Below are positions 37,056-45,444 of a stretch of 64,000 nucleotides of DNA, in pieces; positions within the stretch are counted from its first letter, which is position 1; each line of letters starts with the position of its first letter. The stretch lies in assembly GCF_001570585.1 (NCBI RefSeq), contig NZ_BBXF01000010.1, forward strand, positions 1 through 64,000, in the 5' to 3' direction. Made by a program: the position numbers and the translations under genes. This stretch comes from Herbidospora daliensis. GTDB lineage: Bacteria; Actinomycetota; Actinomycetes; Streptosporangiales; Streptosporangiaceae. Below the pieces are notes generated by a model. It was given only the letters and a program-made list of their open reading frames with translations, did no database searches and was not told where the DNA came from.

Positions 37056-38078
37056 ATGTCCGAGACGCGCGAAACACAGAAGACCCACGCCAAGGTCGTG
37101 ATCCCCGACGAGCACGCGATGATCAGCATCCTGGGCTCGCGTGACGAGCTCCTCCGGGTCATCGAGAAGAGCTTCCGGGCCGACATCCACGTGCGGGGCA
37201 ACGAGATCACCATCACCGGGTCCCCCGACGAGAGCGGTGTGGTCGTCCGGCTGTTCGAGGAACTGGTCGAGCTCGCCCGTTCGGGGGCTCAGCTGACCCC
37301 CGACGCGGTCGAGCGCAGCATCTCCATGCTGCGCCAGAGCAACGGCCGCCCGGCCGAGGTGCTCTCGCTCGACATCATCTCCTCGCGCGGGCGCACGATC
37401 CGCCCGAAGACGGTCAACCAGAAGAACTACGTCGACATGATCGACAAGCACACGATCGTCTTCGGCATCGGCCCCGCGGGAACCGGCAAGACCTATCTGG
37501 CGATGGCCAAGGCCGTGAAGGCCCTGCAGGAGAAGCGGGTCAACCGCATCATCCTGACCCGTCCGGCCGTGGAGGCCGGCGAGCGGCTGGGCTTCCTGCC
37601 CGGCACGCTCTACGAGAAGATCGACCCTTACCTGCGGCCGCTCTACGACGCCCTCCACGACATGATCGACCCCGACTCGATCCCGCGCCTGATGGCGGCG
37701 GGCACGATCGAGGTCGCCCCGCTCGCCTACATGCGCGGCCGGACGCTCAACGACGCCTTCATCATCCTCGACGAGGCCCAGAACACCTCGCCCGAGCAGA
37801 TGAAGATGTTCCTGACCCGCCTGGGGTTCAACTCCAAGATCGTCGTCACCGGTGACGTCACGCAGGTCGACCTGCCGGGCGGCACGCAGAGCGGCCTCAA
37901 GGTGGTCCAGGGCATCCTCGAAGGCATCAACGACATCCACTTCAGCCGTCTGACCAGCGCCGACGTGGTCCGCCACAAGCTGGTGGGGCAGATCGTCGAC
38001 GCCTACGGCCGCTACGACGCCGCACTGGCGTCCGACCCGCGCGCCAACGGCACCAACCGGCCCAGGGGGCGGCGATGA
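37056..38078 (+). CDS. phoH: PhoH-like ATPase/RNA helicase-type protein
   Basis: A 340-aa PhoH family protein. An N-terminal KH-like part ([19 protein letters not shown]) is followed by a P-loop domain with Walker [12 protein letters not shown] (about residue 140), [14 protein letters not shown], Walker [17 protein letters not shown] and [15 protein letters not shown]. It probably works with YbeY in RNA metabolism. Its stop overlaps the ybeY start by 4 bp. Confidence 0.93.
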   Translation: MSETRETQKTHAKVVIPDEHAMISILGSRDELLRVIEKSFRADIHVRGNEITITGSPDESGVVVRLFEELVELARSGAQLTPDAVERSISMLRQSNGRPAEVLSLDIISSRGRTIRPKTVNQKNYVDMIDKHTIVFGIGPAGTGKTYLAMAKAVKALQEKRVNRIILTRPAVEAGERLGFLPGTLYEKIDPYLRPLYDALHDMIDPDSIPRLMAAGTIEVAPLAYMRGRTLNDAFIILDEAQNTSPEQMKMFLTRLGFNSKIVVTGDVTQVDLPGGTQSGLKVVQGILEGINDIHFSRLTSADVVRHKLVGQIVDAYGRYDAALASDPRANGTNRPRGRR

Positions 38079-38539
38079 CGATCGAGGTCAACAACGAGTC
38101 CGGCACCGAGGTCGACGAGAGCCGTCTCGTCGCCCTCGCCGGGCACGTCCTCGGCCAGATGGGCATCAACTCCCTCGCGGAGTTGTCGATCCTGGTCGTC
38201 GACGAGGCCGCCATGACCGCCCTCCACGAGCAGTGGATGGGCGAGCCCGGCCCCACCGACGTGCTGGCCTTCCCCATGGACGAGCTCCGGCCCGGCCAGG
38301 GCCGCAACGACGACGCCTCGCCCGACCCCGCACTTCTGGGCGACGTCGTCCTCTGCCCGACCGTGGCGGCCCGGCAGGCCGCCGAGGCGGGTCATCCGAC
38401 GCAAGACGAACTCGATCTGCTGTGCACCCACGGCATCCTCCATCTGCTGGGCTACGACCACGCCGAGCCCGAGGAGCACGCCGAGATGTTCGGCCTCCAG
38501 GGCGAGCTGCTCGAGTCGTGGCGTAAGACAGCCCCTTAG
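38075..38539 (+). CDS. ybeY: endoribonuclease YbeY
   Basis: A 154-aa zinc-dependent single-strand RNase needed for 16S rRNA 3' maturation and ribosome quality control. The metal motif [11 protein letters not shown] (HxxxHxxxxxH, about residue 115) is intact, as are the preceding [15 protein letters not shown] and LLGDVVLCP segments. Start at ATG 38075 overlaps phoH, and corC follows after 5 bp. Confidence 0.95.
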   Translation: MTIEVNNESGTEVDESRLVALAGHVLGQMGINSLAELSILVVDEAAMTALHEQWMGEPGPTDVLAFPMDELRPGQGRNDDASPDPALLGDVVLCPTVAARQAAEAGHPTQDELDLLCTHGILHLLGYDHAEPEEHAEMFGLQGELLESWRKTAP

Positions 38540-38544
38540 GAACC

Positions 38545-39816
38545 ATGAGTAACGGCTGGTTGTTCTCGGCCGTCGCCCTCGTCGTCGGCGGCGGCCTGCT
38601 CGCGAGCGCGGAGACCGCGCTCACCCGGATCTCCCGCGTGCGCGCCGAGGAGTTCGTCAAAGACGGACGCCGCGGCGCCAACCCCCTCCAGGCCATCGTG
38701 GCCGACCCCCCTCGTTACCTGAACCTGCTGCTCCTGCTGCGGATGAGCTGCGAGCTCGGCGCGACCGTGATCGCGACGCTGCTGTTCATCGACTGGCTGG
38801 GCGACACGGGCCAGGCCTACGCGGCGGCGGCCGGGGCCATGATCGTCATCGCCTACGTCATCGTCGGCGTCTCCCCGCGCACGCTCGGGCGGCAGCACGC
38901 CGAGCCGATCGCGCTGTTCAGCGCGCCGGTCGTCTACGGCCTGACCCGGATCTTCGGGCCGCTGCCGACGCTGCTGATCCTGCTCGGCAACGCGGTCACC
39001 CCCGGCAAGGGCTTCCGCGAGGGGCCGTTCACCTCCGAGGCCGAGCTGCGCGACCTGGTCGACCTGGCCGAAGAGCGGCGGGTGATCGAGCCCGACGAGC
39101 GCGAGATGATCCACTCGGTGTTCGAGCTGGGTGACACGCTGGTGCGCGAGGTCATGGTGCCGCGGACCGACATGGTCTTCATCGAGCGCCACAAGACCCT
39201 CGAACAGGCGTTGTCGCTGGCGCTGCGCAGCGGCTTCTCCCGGGTCCCGGTGACGGGCGAGAACGAAGACGACGTCATCGGCATCGCCTACCTGAAGGAC
39301 ATCGTCCGCCGTATCCAGGAGACCGGCGACGACGAGGGCGCGGTCGAGGAGCTGATGCGCCCGGCGACCTACGTCCCCGAGAGCAAGCCCATCGACGACC
39401 TGCTGCGCGACATGCAGGCCCGGCAGATCCACCTGGCGATCGTGATCGACGAATACGGCGGCACCGCCGGTCTCGTCACGATCGAGGACGTCATCGAGGA
39501 GATCGTCGGCGAGATCGCCGACGAATACGACCAGGAGGCCCCCCGGGTCGAGCACCTCGACGACGGCGCGGTCCGGGTCACCGCCCGGCTCGCGGTGTGG
39601 GAGCTCGAGGAGCTGTTCGACACCGAGATCGAGTCGGAGGACGTCGACACGGTCGGCGGCCTGCTGGCCCACGCCCTGGGCCGGGTGCCGATCGCCGGCT
39701 CCGAGGCGACCGTGGCCGGGCTGCGGCTGACGGCCGACGAACTGGCCGGCCGCCGCAACCGCATCAGCACCGTGGTGGTCCGGCGGGTCGACGACGACGC
39801 GGTGGCGCGCCACTGA
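38545..39816 (+). CDS. CNNM/CBS-domain transporter-associated protein (HlyC/CorC family)
   Basis: A 423-aa membrane protein. The N-terminal CNNM (DUF21) domain has three to four helices (about residues 5-150, with ASAETALTRISRVRAEE). Two CBS domains follow (MVPRTDMVFIERHKTLEQAL; MRPATYVPESKPIDDLLRDMQ), and a C-terminal CorC/HlyC domain (about 340-415). Such proteins are linked to Mg/Co efflux. It belongs to the phoH-ybeY operon. It is convergent with the M15 gene. Confidence 0.92.
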   Translation: MSNGWLFSAVALVVGGGLLASAETALTRISRVRAEEFVKDGRRGANPLQAIVADPPRYLNLLLLLRMSCELGATVIATLLFIDWLGDTGQAYAAAAGAMIVIAYVIVGVSPRTLGRQHAEPIALFSAPVVYGLTRIFGPLPTLLILLGNAVTPGKGFREGPFTSEAELRDLVDLAEERRVIEPDEREMIHSVFELGDTLVREVMVPRTDMVFIERHKTLEQALSLALRSGFSRVPVTGENEDDVIGIAYLKDIVRRIQETGDDEGAVEELMRPATYVPESKPIDDLLRDMQARQIHLAIVIDEYGGTAGLVTIEDVIEEIVGEIADEYDQEAPRVEHLDDGAVRVTARLAVWELEELFDTEIESEDVDTVGGLLAHALGRVPIAGSEATVAGLRLTADELAGRRNRISTVVVRRVDDDAVARH

Positions 39817-39817
39817 C

Positions 39818-40324
39818 TCACCGCCGGGCGCTCGCGTCGGCCCGCATCGGCGGGCAGTCGCCGCCCGGCGTGGTGGCCAGCTCGAAGTGCCACATCTCGT
39901 TCGCGTACGTCTGGCAGAGGCCGTAGGCGCGGCCGTGCCGGTTGAGCCAGTCGTCGGCGTCGGTGGGCCCGACGTCGACGGCGTCGCCGGTGACGTGGCG
40001 CGACTGGCCGGGGGTGCTGACGTAGCGGCGGGCCTCGTGTTCACTGCCGTACTTGGTGATCGCCTCGTCGTAGAGTTTCCGCTGGTAGCGCTCGCTGCGC
40101 CAGGCGGTGGTCAGGTAGAGCTCGACGCCGTCGGCGGCCGCGTCGCGGGCGGCCTGACGGACGGCGCGCAGCAGGGCGGGGTCGAGGTTCGTGATCGCGG
40201 GCGAGTCGTCGAACGGGGAGATGTGCCCCTCCACGAGTCCGTCGGCCACGCCGACGGCGTCGGCCTGGAGGGGCCCGCAGGCGGCGACGAGGGTGAGCAG
40301 CAGGGGCGCCAGCCACCGGTACAT
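39818..40324 (-). CDS. M15-family D,D-carboxypeptidase-like lipoprotein
   Basis: A 168-aa protein with a lipoprotein signal (LLLTLVAACG). Metal-ligand motifs of the M15/VanY family are present: SRHVTGDAVDVG (HxxGxAxD, about residue 108) and YANEMWHFE (ExxWH, about 140). Its likely role is trimming D-Ala from peptidoglycan stem peptides outside the cell. It lies downstream of a two-component system on the same strand, which recalls VanR/VanS with VanY-type resistance genes. That link is inferred. Confidence 0.85.
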   Translation of the reverse strand: MYRWLAPLLLTLVAACGPLQADAVGVADGLVEGHISPFDDSPAITNLDPALLRAVRQAARDAAADGVELYLTTAWRSERYQRKLYDEAITKYGSEHEARRYVSTPGQSRHVTGDAVDVGPTDADDWLNRHGRAYGLCQTYANEMWHFELATTPGGDCPPMRADASARR

Positions 40325-40430
40325 GAGGTGAACGTCCGTTCCTGGTCGGCATCGGGTGGATGCGTCCAGGCTGGTCGGCGCGGGTGTCGGTCTCGCGGGG
40401 GCCGCGTATGGGCGGGCGCTCGGCCGTGTA

Positions 40431-41588
40431 TCAGTTCAGCCGCACGGTGGCGACCGCGCCGCCCTCGGGGTCGTTGCCGAAGGCGAGCCGGGCCCCGATG
40501 ACCCGGGCCTGCCCGGCGGCGATGGTCAGCCCCAGGCCGTGGCCCCGGCCGCGTTCGGCCGCGCCGGTCCGGAACCGCTGCGGCCCCTCCGCCAGCAGCG
40601 ACGCGGGGAAGCCCGGCCCGTGGTCGCGGACGGTGATCGTCGTGCCCGTCACGTGCACCTCGACCGGGACCTTTCCATGGCGGTGGGCGTTCACGACCAG
40701 GTTGGCGAGGATGCGGTCGAGGCGGCGGGGGTCGGTCACGGCGACCGGGTCGCCCTGGGCGGTCACCTCGGCCGCCAGGCCGGTCCGGTGCACGCAGTCG
40801 GCGGCGAAGCGGCCCAGCGGCACCTCGACCCGGTCGGCCGCCTCGGCGCCGGCGTCCAGGCGGGAGATCTCCAGCAGGTTCTCCACGAGGACCCGCAGCA
40901 CCCCGACCCGGTCGCGCACCAGGTCGGTCACCTCGCCGTCCGGCAGCAGCTCGGCGGAGGTGACCAGGCCCATCAGCGGGGTGCGCAGCTCGTGGGCGAC
41001 GTCGGCGGTGAACCGCTGCTCGGCGCGCAGGCGGTCGTGCAGGGCGGCGGCCATCGTGTCGACGGCGGCGGCGATGGCGGTGATCTCGTCGCCGCCGCGC
41101 CCGGCCGACGTGCGGGCCTCCAGGTCGCCCTCGGCGATCCGGCGGGCGGTGCGGGCGACCCGCCGCAGGCGGTGGTTGGGCAGTTCGGCGGCCAGCGCCG
41201 CCAGCGGCACCACCAGGCCCAGCACGCCCGCCGAGGCGAGCGCCATGTTCCGGTCGAGGGCGCGCAGCCCGCGCACCTCGCCGCCCATGTCGATCTTCAC
41301 GGACCCGGTGCCGTCGGCCCCCCACATCCAGGGAGACTCGGGGGCGCTGTCGTCGTACCAGGTGGCGTAGGTGCCCGGAGGCCCGACCCGGGCGGCCAGC
41401 GCGGGCGGCAGCGGGCCCTCGTCGACCGGGCCGGTGAGCAGGGCGGTCACCGCCCGGTCCCGGCCGAGGCTGAGCGAACGTTCCCAGGTGCTCTGGTGCA
41501 CCAGCAGCCCGACGGCCAGCGCCACCACGCCGGACGCCACCGCGACCAGCGCGGCGATCTGCCAGCGCAGGGATCTCCAGCGGGCCAT
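40431..41588 (-). CDS. sensor histidine kinase
   Basis: A 385-aa membrane kinase with two helices (about residues 9-30 and 118-138) bracketing an external sensor of roughly 85 residues. HAMP follows, then the phospho-acceptor H-box FTADVAHELRTPL (about residue 207), N-box NLVVNAHRHG, and G-boxes DHGPGFP and GHGLGL. It begins one base after the response-regulator stop. The CseC/VanS-like layout suggests envelope sensing, but the ligand is unknown. Confidence 0.92.
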   Translation of the reverse strand: MARWRSLRWQIAALVAVASGVVALAVGLLVHQSTWERSLSLGRDRAVTALLTGPVDEGPLPPALAARVGPPGTYATWYDDSAPESPWMWGADGTGSVKIDMGGEVRGLRALDRNMALASAGVLGLVVPLAALAAELPNHRLRRVARTARRIAEGDLEARTSAGRGGDEITAIAAAVDTMAAALHDRLRAEQRFTADVAHELRTPLMGLVTSAELLPDGEVTDLVRDRVGVLRVLVENLLEISRLDAGAEAADRVEVPLGRFAADCVHRTGLAAEVTAQGDPVAVTDPRRLDRILANLVVNAHRHGKVPVEVHVTGTTITVRDHGPGFPASLLAEGPQRFRTGAAERGRGHGLGLTIAAGQARVIGARLAFGNDPEGGAVATVRLN

Positions 41589-41589
41589 C

Positions 41590-42252
41590 TCAGCGCCGCA
41601 GCTTGTAGCCGAAACCGCGGACCGTCTCGACGCGGTCGGCCCCGACCTTGCGGCGCAGCCGCTGCACGCACAGGTCGACGACCCGGCTGTCGCCGTCCCA
41701 GCCGTAGTCCCAGACGTTGCGCAGCAGCGTCTGCCGGTCGAGGACGATGCCGGGGTTGGCGGCGAACTCCAGCAGCAGCCGCAACTCGGTGGGGGCCAGG
41801 GAGACGAGCTCGCCCGCGACGCGCACCTCCAGCGCCTCGGGGTCGACGGTCAGGTCGCCGAAGACGAGCGTGGGGGTGCCGGGGGCGGGGGCGGCGCGGC
41901 GCAGCAGCGCCCGGATCCTGGCCACCAGCACGGCGGTGTCGGCGGGTTTGACCACGTAGTCGTCGGCGCCGGCCTCCAGCCCCGACACCACGTCGAGGGC
42001 GTCGCCGCGCGCGGACATCATCAGGATCGGGACCAGGCTCGACTCGCGCACCCGGCGGCACAACCCGATGCCGTCGAGGCCGGGCAGCATCACGTCGAGC
42101 AGGAGGAGGTCGTGGCCGCCCGCGTGGAACCGCTCCAGGCCGGTCAGGCCGTCGGCCGCCGCGTCGACCCGGTAGCCGTAGCGCTCCAGGGCCATGCCGA
42201 CGCTCTTGCGGATCACCTCGTCGTCTTCGACCAGGAGCACCGAAACCGACAT
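41590..42252 (-). CDS. OmpR-family response regulator
   Basis: A 220-aa regulator. The receiver domain has the acidic pair VEDDE, phospho-acceptor D in LLLLDVMLPG (about residue 51), and K in ADDYVVKPAD. The C-terminal winged helix has LAPTELRLLLEFAANPGIVLDRQTLL and the DNA-contact strand VETVRGFGYKL. ATG 42252 gives MSVSVLLVEDD. It heads the operon with the kinase and probably the M15 gene. Confidence 0.93.
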   Translation of the reverse strand: MSVSVLLVEDDEVIRKSVGMALERYGYRVDAAADGLTGLERFHAGGHDLLLLDVMLPGLDGIGLCRRVRESSLVPILMMSARGDALDVVSGLEAGADDYVVKPADTAVLVARIRALLRRAAPAPGTPTLVFGDLTVDPEALEVRVAGELVSLAPTELRLLLEFAANPGIVLDRQTLLRNVWDYGWDGDSRVVDLCVQRLRRKVGADRVETVRGFGYKLRR

Positions 42253-42326
42253 CGATCTCCAAACACGCAGGAACAGGTCCGACGCAGAATATGCGGACTC
42301 GGCAGCCGTCCCGGCGCGGGCGGGTA

Positions 42327-42725
42327 TCAGCCGTGAATCGTCCTGATCGGGTGGACCCGGTATTCGTAGGCGTGCTCGTCGAAGAGCAACCACTCGGTGA
42401 CGTCGATCCGGTAGAGCCGCTCGCCCGGGGCCAGCCGGACCGGGTCGGGCGACTCGGCGGCGCTCGCGATCCCGGCGAAGGTCACGCCGCGCCCCGCGTC
42501 CGCGATGATCGACCCCGCCACCTTCGGGCGGGCCGACAGCCCGGCCACGAGCGGGCGTTCGCGGTGGGCGATGAACATGAGCCGATCGGGCCCGAAGGCC
42601 GCGTGGAAGGGCAGGGGGAGAAGCGCCGGCGCCCCGTCGCCGTCGACGGCGGACAGGGCCATGAGCCGGGCGTTGCCGACGTACTCCTGCAGGAGGCGTC
42701 GGTGGTGGGCGGGCGCGGTTGTCAC
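42327..42725 (-). CDS. PPOX-class FMN-binding family protein
   Basis: A 132-aa protein resembling the pyridoxamine-5'-phosphate-oxidase-like split-barrel family (LMALSAVDGDGAPALLPLPFHAAFGPDRLMFIAH..., LSARPKVAGSIIADAG). Family members bind FMN, F420 or heme, and the ligand cannot be told here. GTG 42725 is the only reasonable start. A cluster of CTTGC/GCAAG inverted repeats lies immediately upstream and may hold its operator. Confidence 0.7.
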   Translation of the reverse strand: MTTAPAHHRRLLQEYVGNARLMALSAVDGDGAPALLPLPFHAAFGPDRLMFIAHRERPLVAGLSARPKVAGSIIADAGRGVTFAGIASAAESPDPVRLAPGERLYRIDVTEWLLFDEHAYEYRVHPIRTIHG

Positions 42726-42730
42726 GTGCC

Positions 42731-42827
42731 AAGAATGCTCACACCCGCTTGGGTGTGTCTTGCATCCGGCAAGGAGTTTCTTCGCAAGCGTTCTTTAAGC
42801 GACTTGCAAGTCATCCCCGGCATTCTT
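42731..42827. promoter_or_regulatory. nested inverted repeats upstream of the PPOX gene
   Basis: AAGAATGC (42731-42738) pairs with GCATTCTT (42820-42827), enclosing three smaller stems: CACACCC/GGGTGTG (42740-42757), CTTGC/GCAAG (42759-42773) and GCAAG/CTTGC (42784-42807). The last overlaps a perfect 12-bp palindrome GACTTGCAAGTC (42801-42812). The set could be a multi-branch RNA or a cluster of DNA operators for the divergent genes. Confidence 0.5.
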
Positions 42828-42839
42828 ATTCCACGGCGT

Positions 42840-42902
42840 CCGGGAGGGGTTCGGGGCGCCGCACAAGGGGTCGATCGGTGCGCCGGGAGGGGTTCGCGGC
42901 GC
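42840..42902 (+). repeat. 20-bp direct repeat
   Basis: CCGGGAGGGGTTCGGGGCGC (42840-42859) recurs as CCGGGAGGGGTTCGCGGCGC (42883-42902), 19 of 20 identical and 43 bp apart. The second copy is embedded in a GGTGCGCC/GGCGCACC stem (42877-42905). Confidence 0.75.
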
Positions 42903-42929
42903 ACCGGCTGATCTGAGGGGGATCATCGA

Positions 42930-42962
42930 TTAGGGGGCTCTCGTCCGGCGAGAGCCCCCTAA
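42930..42962 (+). terminator. strong hairpin with T tract, no plus-strand gene before it
   Basis: TTAGGGGGCTCTCG (42930-42943) and CGAGAGCCCCCTAA (42949-42962) form a perfect 14-bp stem with a 5-nt loop, followed by TGATGTTTTT. The T-run marks plus-strand termination. No plus-strand gene lies between 42726 and 42930, so it implies either a small RNA ending here or an attenuator in the leader of the lipoprotein gene at 43031. Confidence 0.75.
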
Positions 42963-43030
42963 TGATGTTTTTAGGCCCGTTGACATCCGGGAATGAAGCC
43001 CGGGGGATGTCGACGGGGGGACCTGGAAAA

Positions 43031-43684
43031 ATGCGCGTGGCGAAACTCACCATCGCCTGCTGTCTGCTCGCCGCCGTGGCCGGATGTGGCTCGGGGCCCG
43101 TGGGCGACGCCCGCACCACCCCCCAGGCGCTCAAGATCAAGGCGCTGTTCGCCGACCTCGACGAGATCCCGCGCGGCTTCGCGACCCGGTCGCGGCCCGG
43201 CTGGGAGGAGCCGTTCGAACCGGTCGTCCAGGAGTGCCGCCGCCTGTTCAACCTGATGGCCGGCCGCCCCGCCCGCAAGGGCCTGACCGCCGCCACCACC
43301 GCCAGCTACCTCGGTGAGGGGGTCGGCCAGACGGCCGCCGTCTCCCTGGCCCTGTACGGCTCCCGCGAGGCCGCCGACCAGATGGACGAACTGGCCGCCG
43401 CCTCCCGCAAGTGCACCACCGCCCGCGACCAGACCCCCGGCGAGGTCAACCGGCTGACCGTGGCCCCGCTCGCGGTGTCGGAGCGCGTCCTCGAAGGCGG
43501 CGGCGTCGCGCGCCGCCTGGTCGGCCGGGTCGGCGGCTACCCCTACGAGATGCACCTGATCGTGGCCCGCCAGGGCGGGGCCGTGATCGGCCTGGTGAAC
43601 GGCGGCATGAGCGGCGCCGACGCCCGCACGACCGAGGAACTGGCCCGGTTGGTGTCCCGCAAGGTCGCTACCCTTGACCTGTGA
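43031..43684 (+). CDS. lipoprotein of unknown function
   Basis: A 217-aa protein with a lipoprotein signal (MRVAKLTIACCLLAAVAGCGSG, lipobox VAGC). The mature part looks like actinobacterial sensor-type or PknH-like external domains (LFADLDEIPRGFATRS..., VSLALYGSREAADQMDELAAASRKCTTAR), but I cannot assign a family firmly. ATG 43031 has GG-rich sequence 7-10 nt upstream; in-frame ATGs further upstream are less suitable. Its TGA overlaps the next gene's GTG by 4 bp. Confidence 0.75.
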   Translation: MRVAKLTIACCLLAAVAGCGSGPVGDARTTPQALKIKALFADLDEIPRGFATRSRPGWEEPFEPVVQECRRLFNLMAGRPARKGLTAATTASYLGEGVGQTAAVSLALYGSREAADQMDELAAASRKCTTARDQTPGEVNRLTVAPLAVSERVLEGGGVARRLVGRVGGYPYEMHLIVARQGGAVIGLVNGGMSGADARTTEELARLVSRKVATLDL

Positions 43685-44010
43685 CGCTCGACCCAGAAGA
43701 CGAAAAGATCCTCACCCTGGCGCGGTCGGCCAGGGCCAGGAACGGCACCGCCGAAGGCGCCGCCGTCCGTGACGAGACCGGCCGGACCTATGTCGCGACC
43801 GACGTGAACCTGCCCTCGCTGCGGCTGACCGCCGTGCAGGTCGCGGTGGCGACGGCCGTGTCGAGCGGGGCCCAGGGCCTGGAGGCCGCGGCGCTCGTCA
43901 GCGACGCCGAGGAGCCCGCCCGGGAAGACCTGGCGGCGGTGGAGGACCTGGGCAACGCGATCCTGTTCCACGCGGGCCTCGACGGTTCGCTGAAAGGCCG
44001 ATATGTCTGA
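43681..44010 (+). CDS. cytidine-deaminase-like protein lacking zinc motifs
   Basis: A 109-aa protein similar to the small deaminase-fold proteins that actinobacteria encode next to era (LTLARSARARNGTAEGAAVRDETGRTYVATDVNLPSLRLTAVQVAVATAVSSG). True cytidine deaminases need H/C-A-E and PCxxC zinc motifs. Neither is present, so catalysis is unlikely and a structural or regulatory role is possible. It overlaps the lipoprotein stop and the era start (8 bp), so all three are probably co-transcribed. Confidence 0.7.
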   Translation: MTLDPEDEKILTLARSARARNGTAEGAAVRDETGRTYVATDVNLPSLRLTAVQVAVATAVSSGAQGLEAAALVSDAEEPAREDLAAVEDLGNAILFHAGLDGSLKGRYV

Positions 44011-44902
44011 GCACCGCGCGGGGTTCGCCGCGTTCGTGGGGCGGCCCAACGTGGGCAAGTCGACCTTGATGAACGCCCTGGTCGGCACCAAGGTCGCCAT
44101 CACCTCCTCCAAGCCGCAGACCACCCGGCGGGTGATCCGCGGCATCGTCCACCGGCCCGACGCGCAGCTCGTCATCGTCGACACCCCCGGTCTCCACCGG
44201 CCGCGCACCCTGCTGGGGGAGCGGCTCGACAGCCTGGTGCTCTCCACGCTGACCGAGGTCGACGTGCTGGGGTTCTGCGTCCCGGCCAACGAGCCCATCG
44301 GCAAGGGCGACCGGTTCATCGCCGAGAAGCTCGGCGCGGTCAAGAAGACGCCCGTGGTCGCCGTGGTCACCAAGTGCGACCTGGCCACCCGCGAGCAGGT
44401 CGCCAAGCAGCTGCTGGCGGTGTCGCAGCTGGCGGAGTTCGCCGAGATCGTGCCGGTCTCGGCGAAGGGCGACGACCAGCTCGACGTGCTGGCCGACCTG
44501 CTGATCGAGCGGCTGCCCGAGTCGCCGCCCCTCTACGCGGGCGGCGAGCTGACCGACGAGCCCGAGCAGGTGCTGGTCGGCGAGCTGATCCGCGAGGCGG
44601 CCCTCGAAGGCGTGCGCGACGAGCTGCCCCACTCGATCGCGGTGGTGGTCGAGGAGATGGGCCCCCGTGAGGGGCGCGACGACCTGCTCGACGTCTACGC
44701 GTTCATGTTCGTCGAGCGCGACTCGCAGAAGGCCATCGTCATCGGGCCGGGCGGCTCGCGGCTGAAGGACGTCGGCAGCAGGGCGCGCAAGCAGATCGAG
44801 GCGCTGCTCGGCAGCCGCGTCTACCTCGACCTGCGGGTCAAGGTCGCCAAGGAGTGGCAGCGCGACCCGAAGCAGCTGCGCCGGCTCGGCTTCTACGACT
44901 GA
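44003..44902 (+). CDS. era: GTPase Era
   Basis: An essential GTPase that binds the 16S rRNA 3' end and aids 30S maturation. The 299-aa protein has G1 GRPNVGKST, G2 region TSSKPQTTR, G3 DTPGLHRPR, G4 TKCD, and a C-terminal KH domain (KAIVIGPGGSRLKDVGSRARKQIEALLGSRVYLDLRVKVAKEWQ). Length is typical. The 3' end overlaps the convergent membrane-protein gene by 10 bp. Confidence 0.96.
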   Translation: MSEHRAGFAAFVGRPNVGKSTLMNALVGTKVAITSSKPQTTRRVIRGIVHRPDAQLVIVDTPGLHRPRTLLGERLDSLVLSTLTEVDVLGFCVPANEPIGKGDRFIAEKLGAVKKTPVVAVVTKCDLATREQVAKQLLAVSQLAEFAEIVPVSAKGDDQLDVLADLLIERLPESPPLYAGGELTDEPEQVLVGELIREAALEGVRDELPHSIAVVVEEMGPREGRDDLLDVYAFMFVERDSQKAIVIGPGGSRLKDVGSRARKQIEALLGSRVYLDLRVKVAKEWQRDPKQLRRLGFYD

Positions 44903-45375
44903 CCGGGCGGCTGACGCCGCCCGACGAGGGCGAGGCAGGCCAGCGCCGCGACCACGACCGAGGCGCCGAGGCCGGCGAACCAGCCGTACATGATCGTGGG
45001 TTCGACCGAGACCAGGCCCGGGATGGCCATCGAGAGGCGGTCGAACCCATGGGGCCTGGTCAGGAACATCGCCAGCGCGAACGCCGCGACCGCGCCCGGC
45101 AGGATGGCCAGGCCGGTGACGATCCGGTTGCGGGAGATGCCCAGCGCGCCCAGCACGGCCGCGACGACGCCCGACCCCATGACCCACCAGCCGGCCGCGT
45201 CCTCGGTTCCGTGGACGGCGGTCAGGTCGGCGTTGACGACCCCGAACGTGGCGCTGATGCCGAACCAGGGCAGCACCCCGGTCATGGCCAGGCCGAGCCC
45301 CGCTATCACGACGGCCAGCCCTAACAAGGTGCTTGTTCCGCTTCGATCCGGTGTGGGGGGATGTGCGGTTGCCAC
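44893..45375 (-). CDS. four-helix membrane protein, unknown function
   Basis: A 160-aa protein with four hydrophobic segments: LLGLAVVIAGLGLAMTGVLPW, WWVMGSGVVAAVLGALGI, ILPGAVAAFALAMFL and YGWFAGLGASVVVAALACLALVG. GTG start at 45375. This resembles small actinobacterial Trp-rich membrane proteins without a known role. Confidence 0.65.
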   Translation of the reverse strand: MATAHPPTPDRSGTSTLLGLAVVIAGLGLAMTGVLPWFGISATFGVVNADLTAVHGTEDAAGWWVMGSGVVAAVLGALGISRNRIVTGLAILPGAVAAFALAMFLTRPHGFDRLSMAIPGLVSVEPTIMYGWFAGLGASVVVAALACLALVGRRQPPGQS

Positions 45376-45444
45376 CTCCCCAGCCTAGGGGAAGCGAGGC
45401 GCCGGCGGCCGGAAGCCGACAGTGGCTCGCGCGAGCGAATCCCC

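Noticed and set aside
42962-43030. Upstream in-frame ATGs as starts of the lipoprotein
   Set aside because: They would place the signal peptide 8-23 residues inside the protein, and the first lies within the terminator stem. ATG 43031 gives a standard lipoprotein signal.
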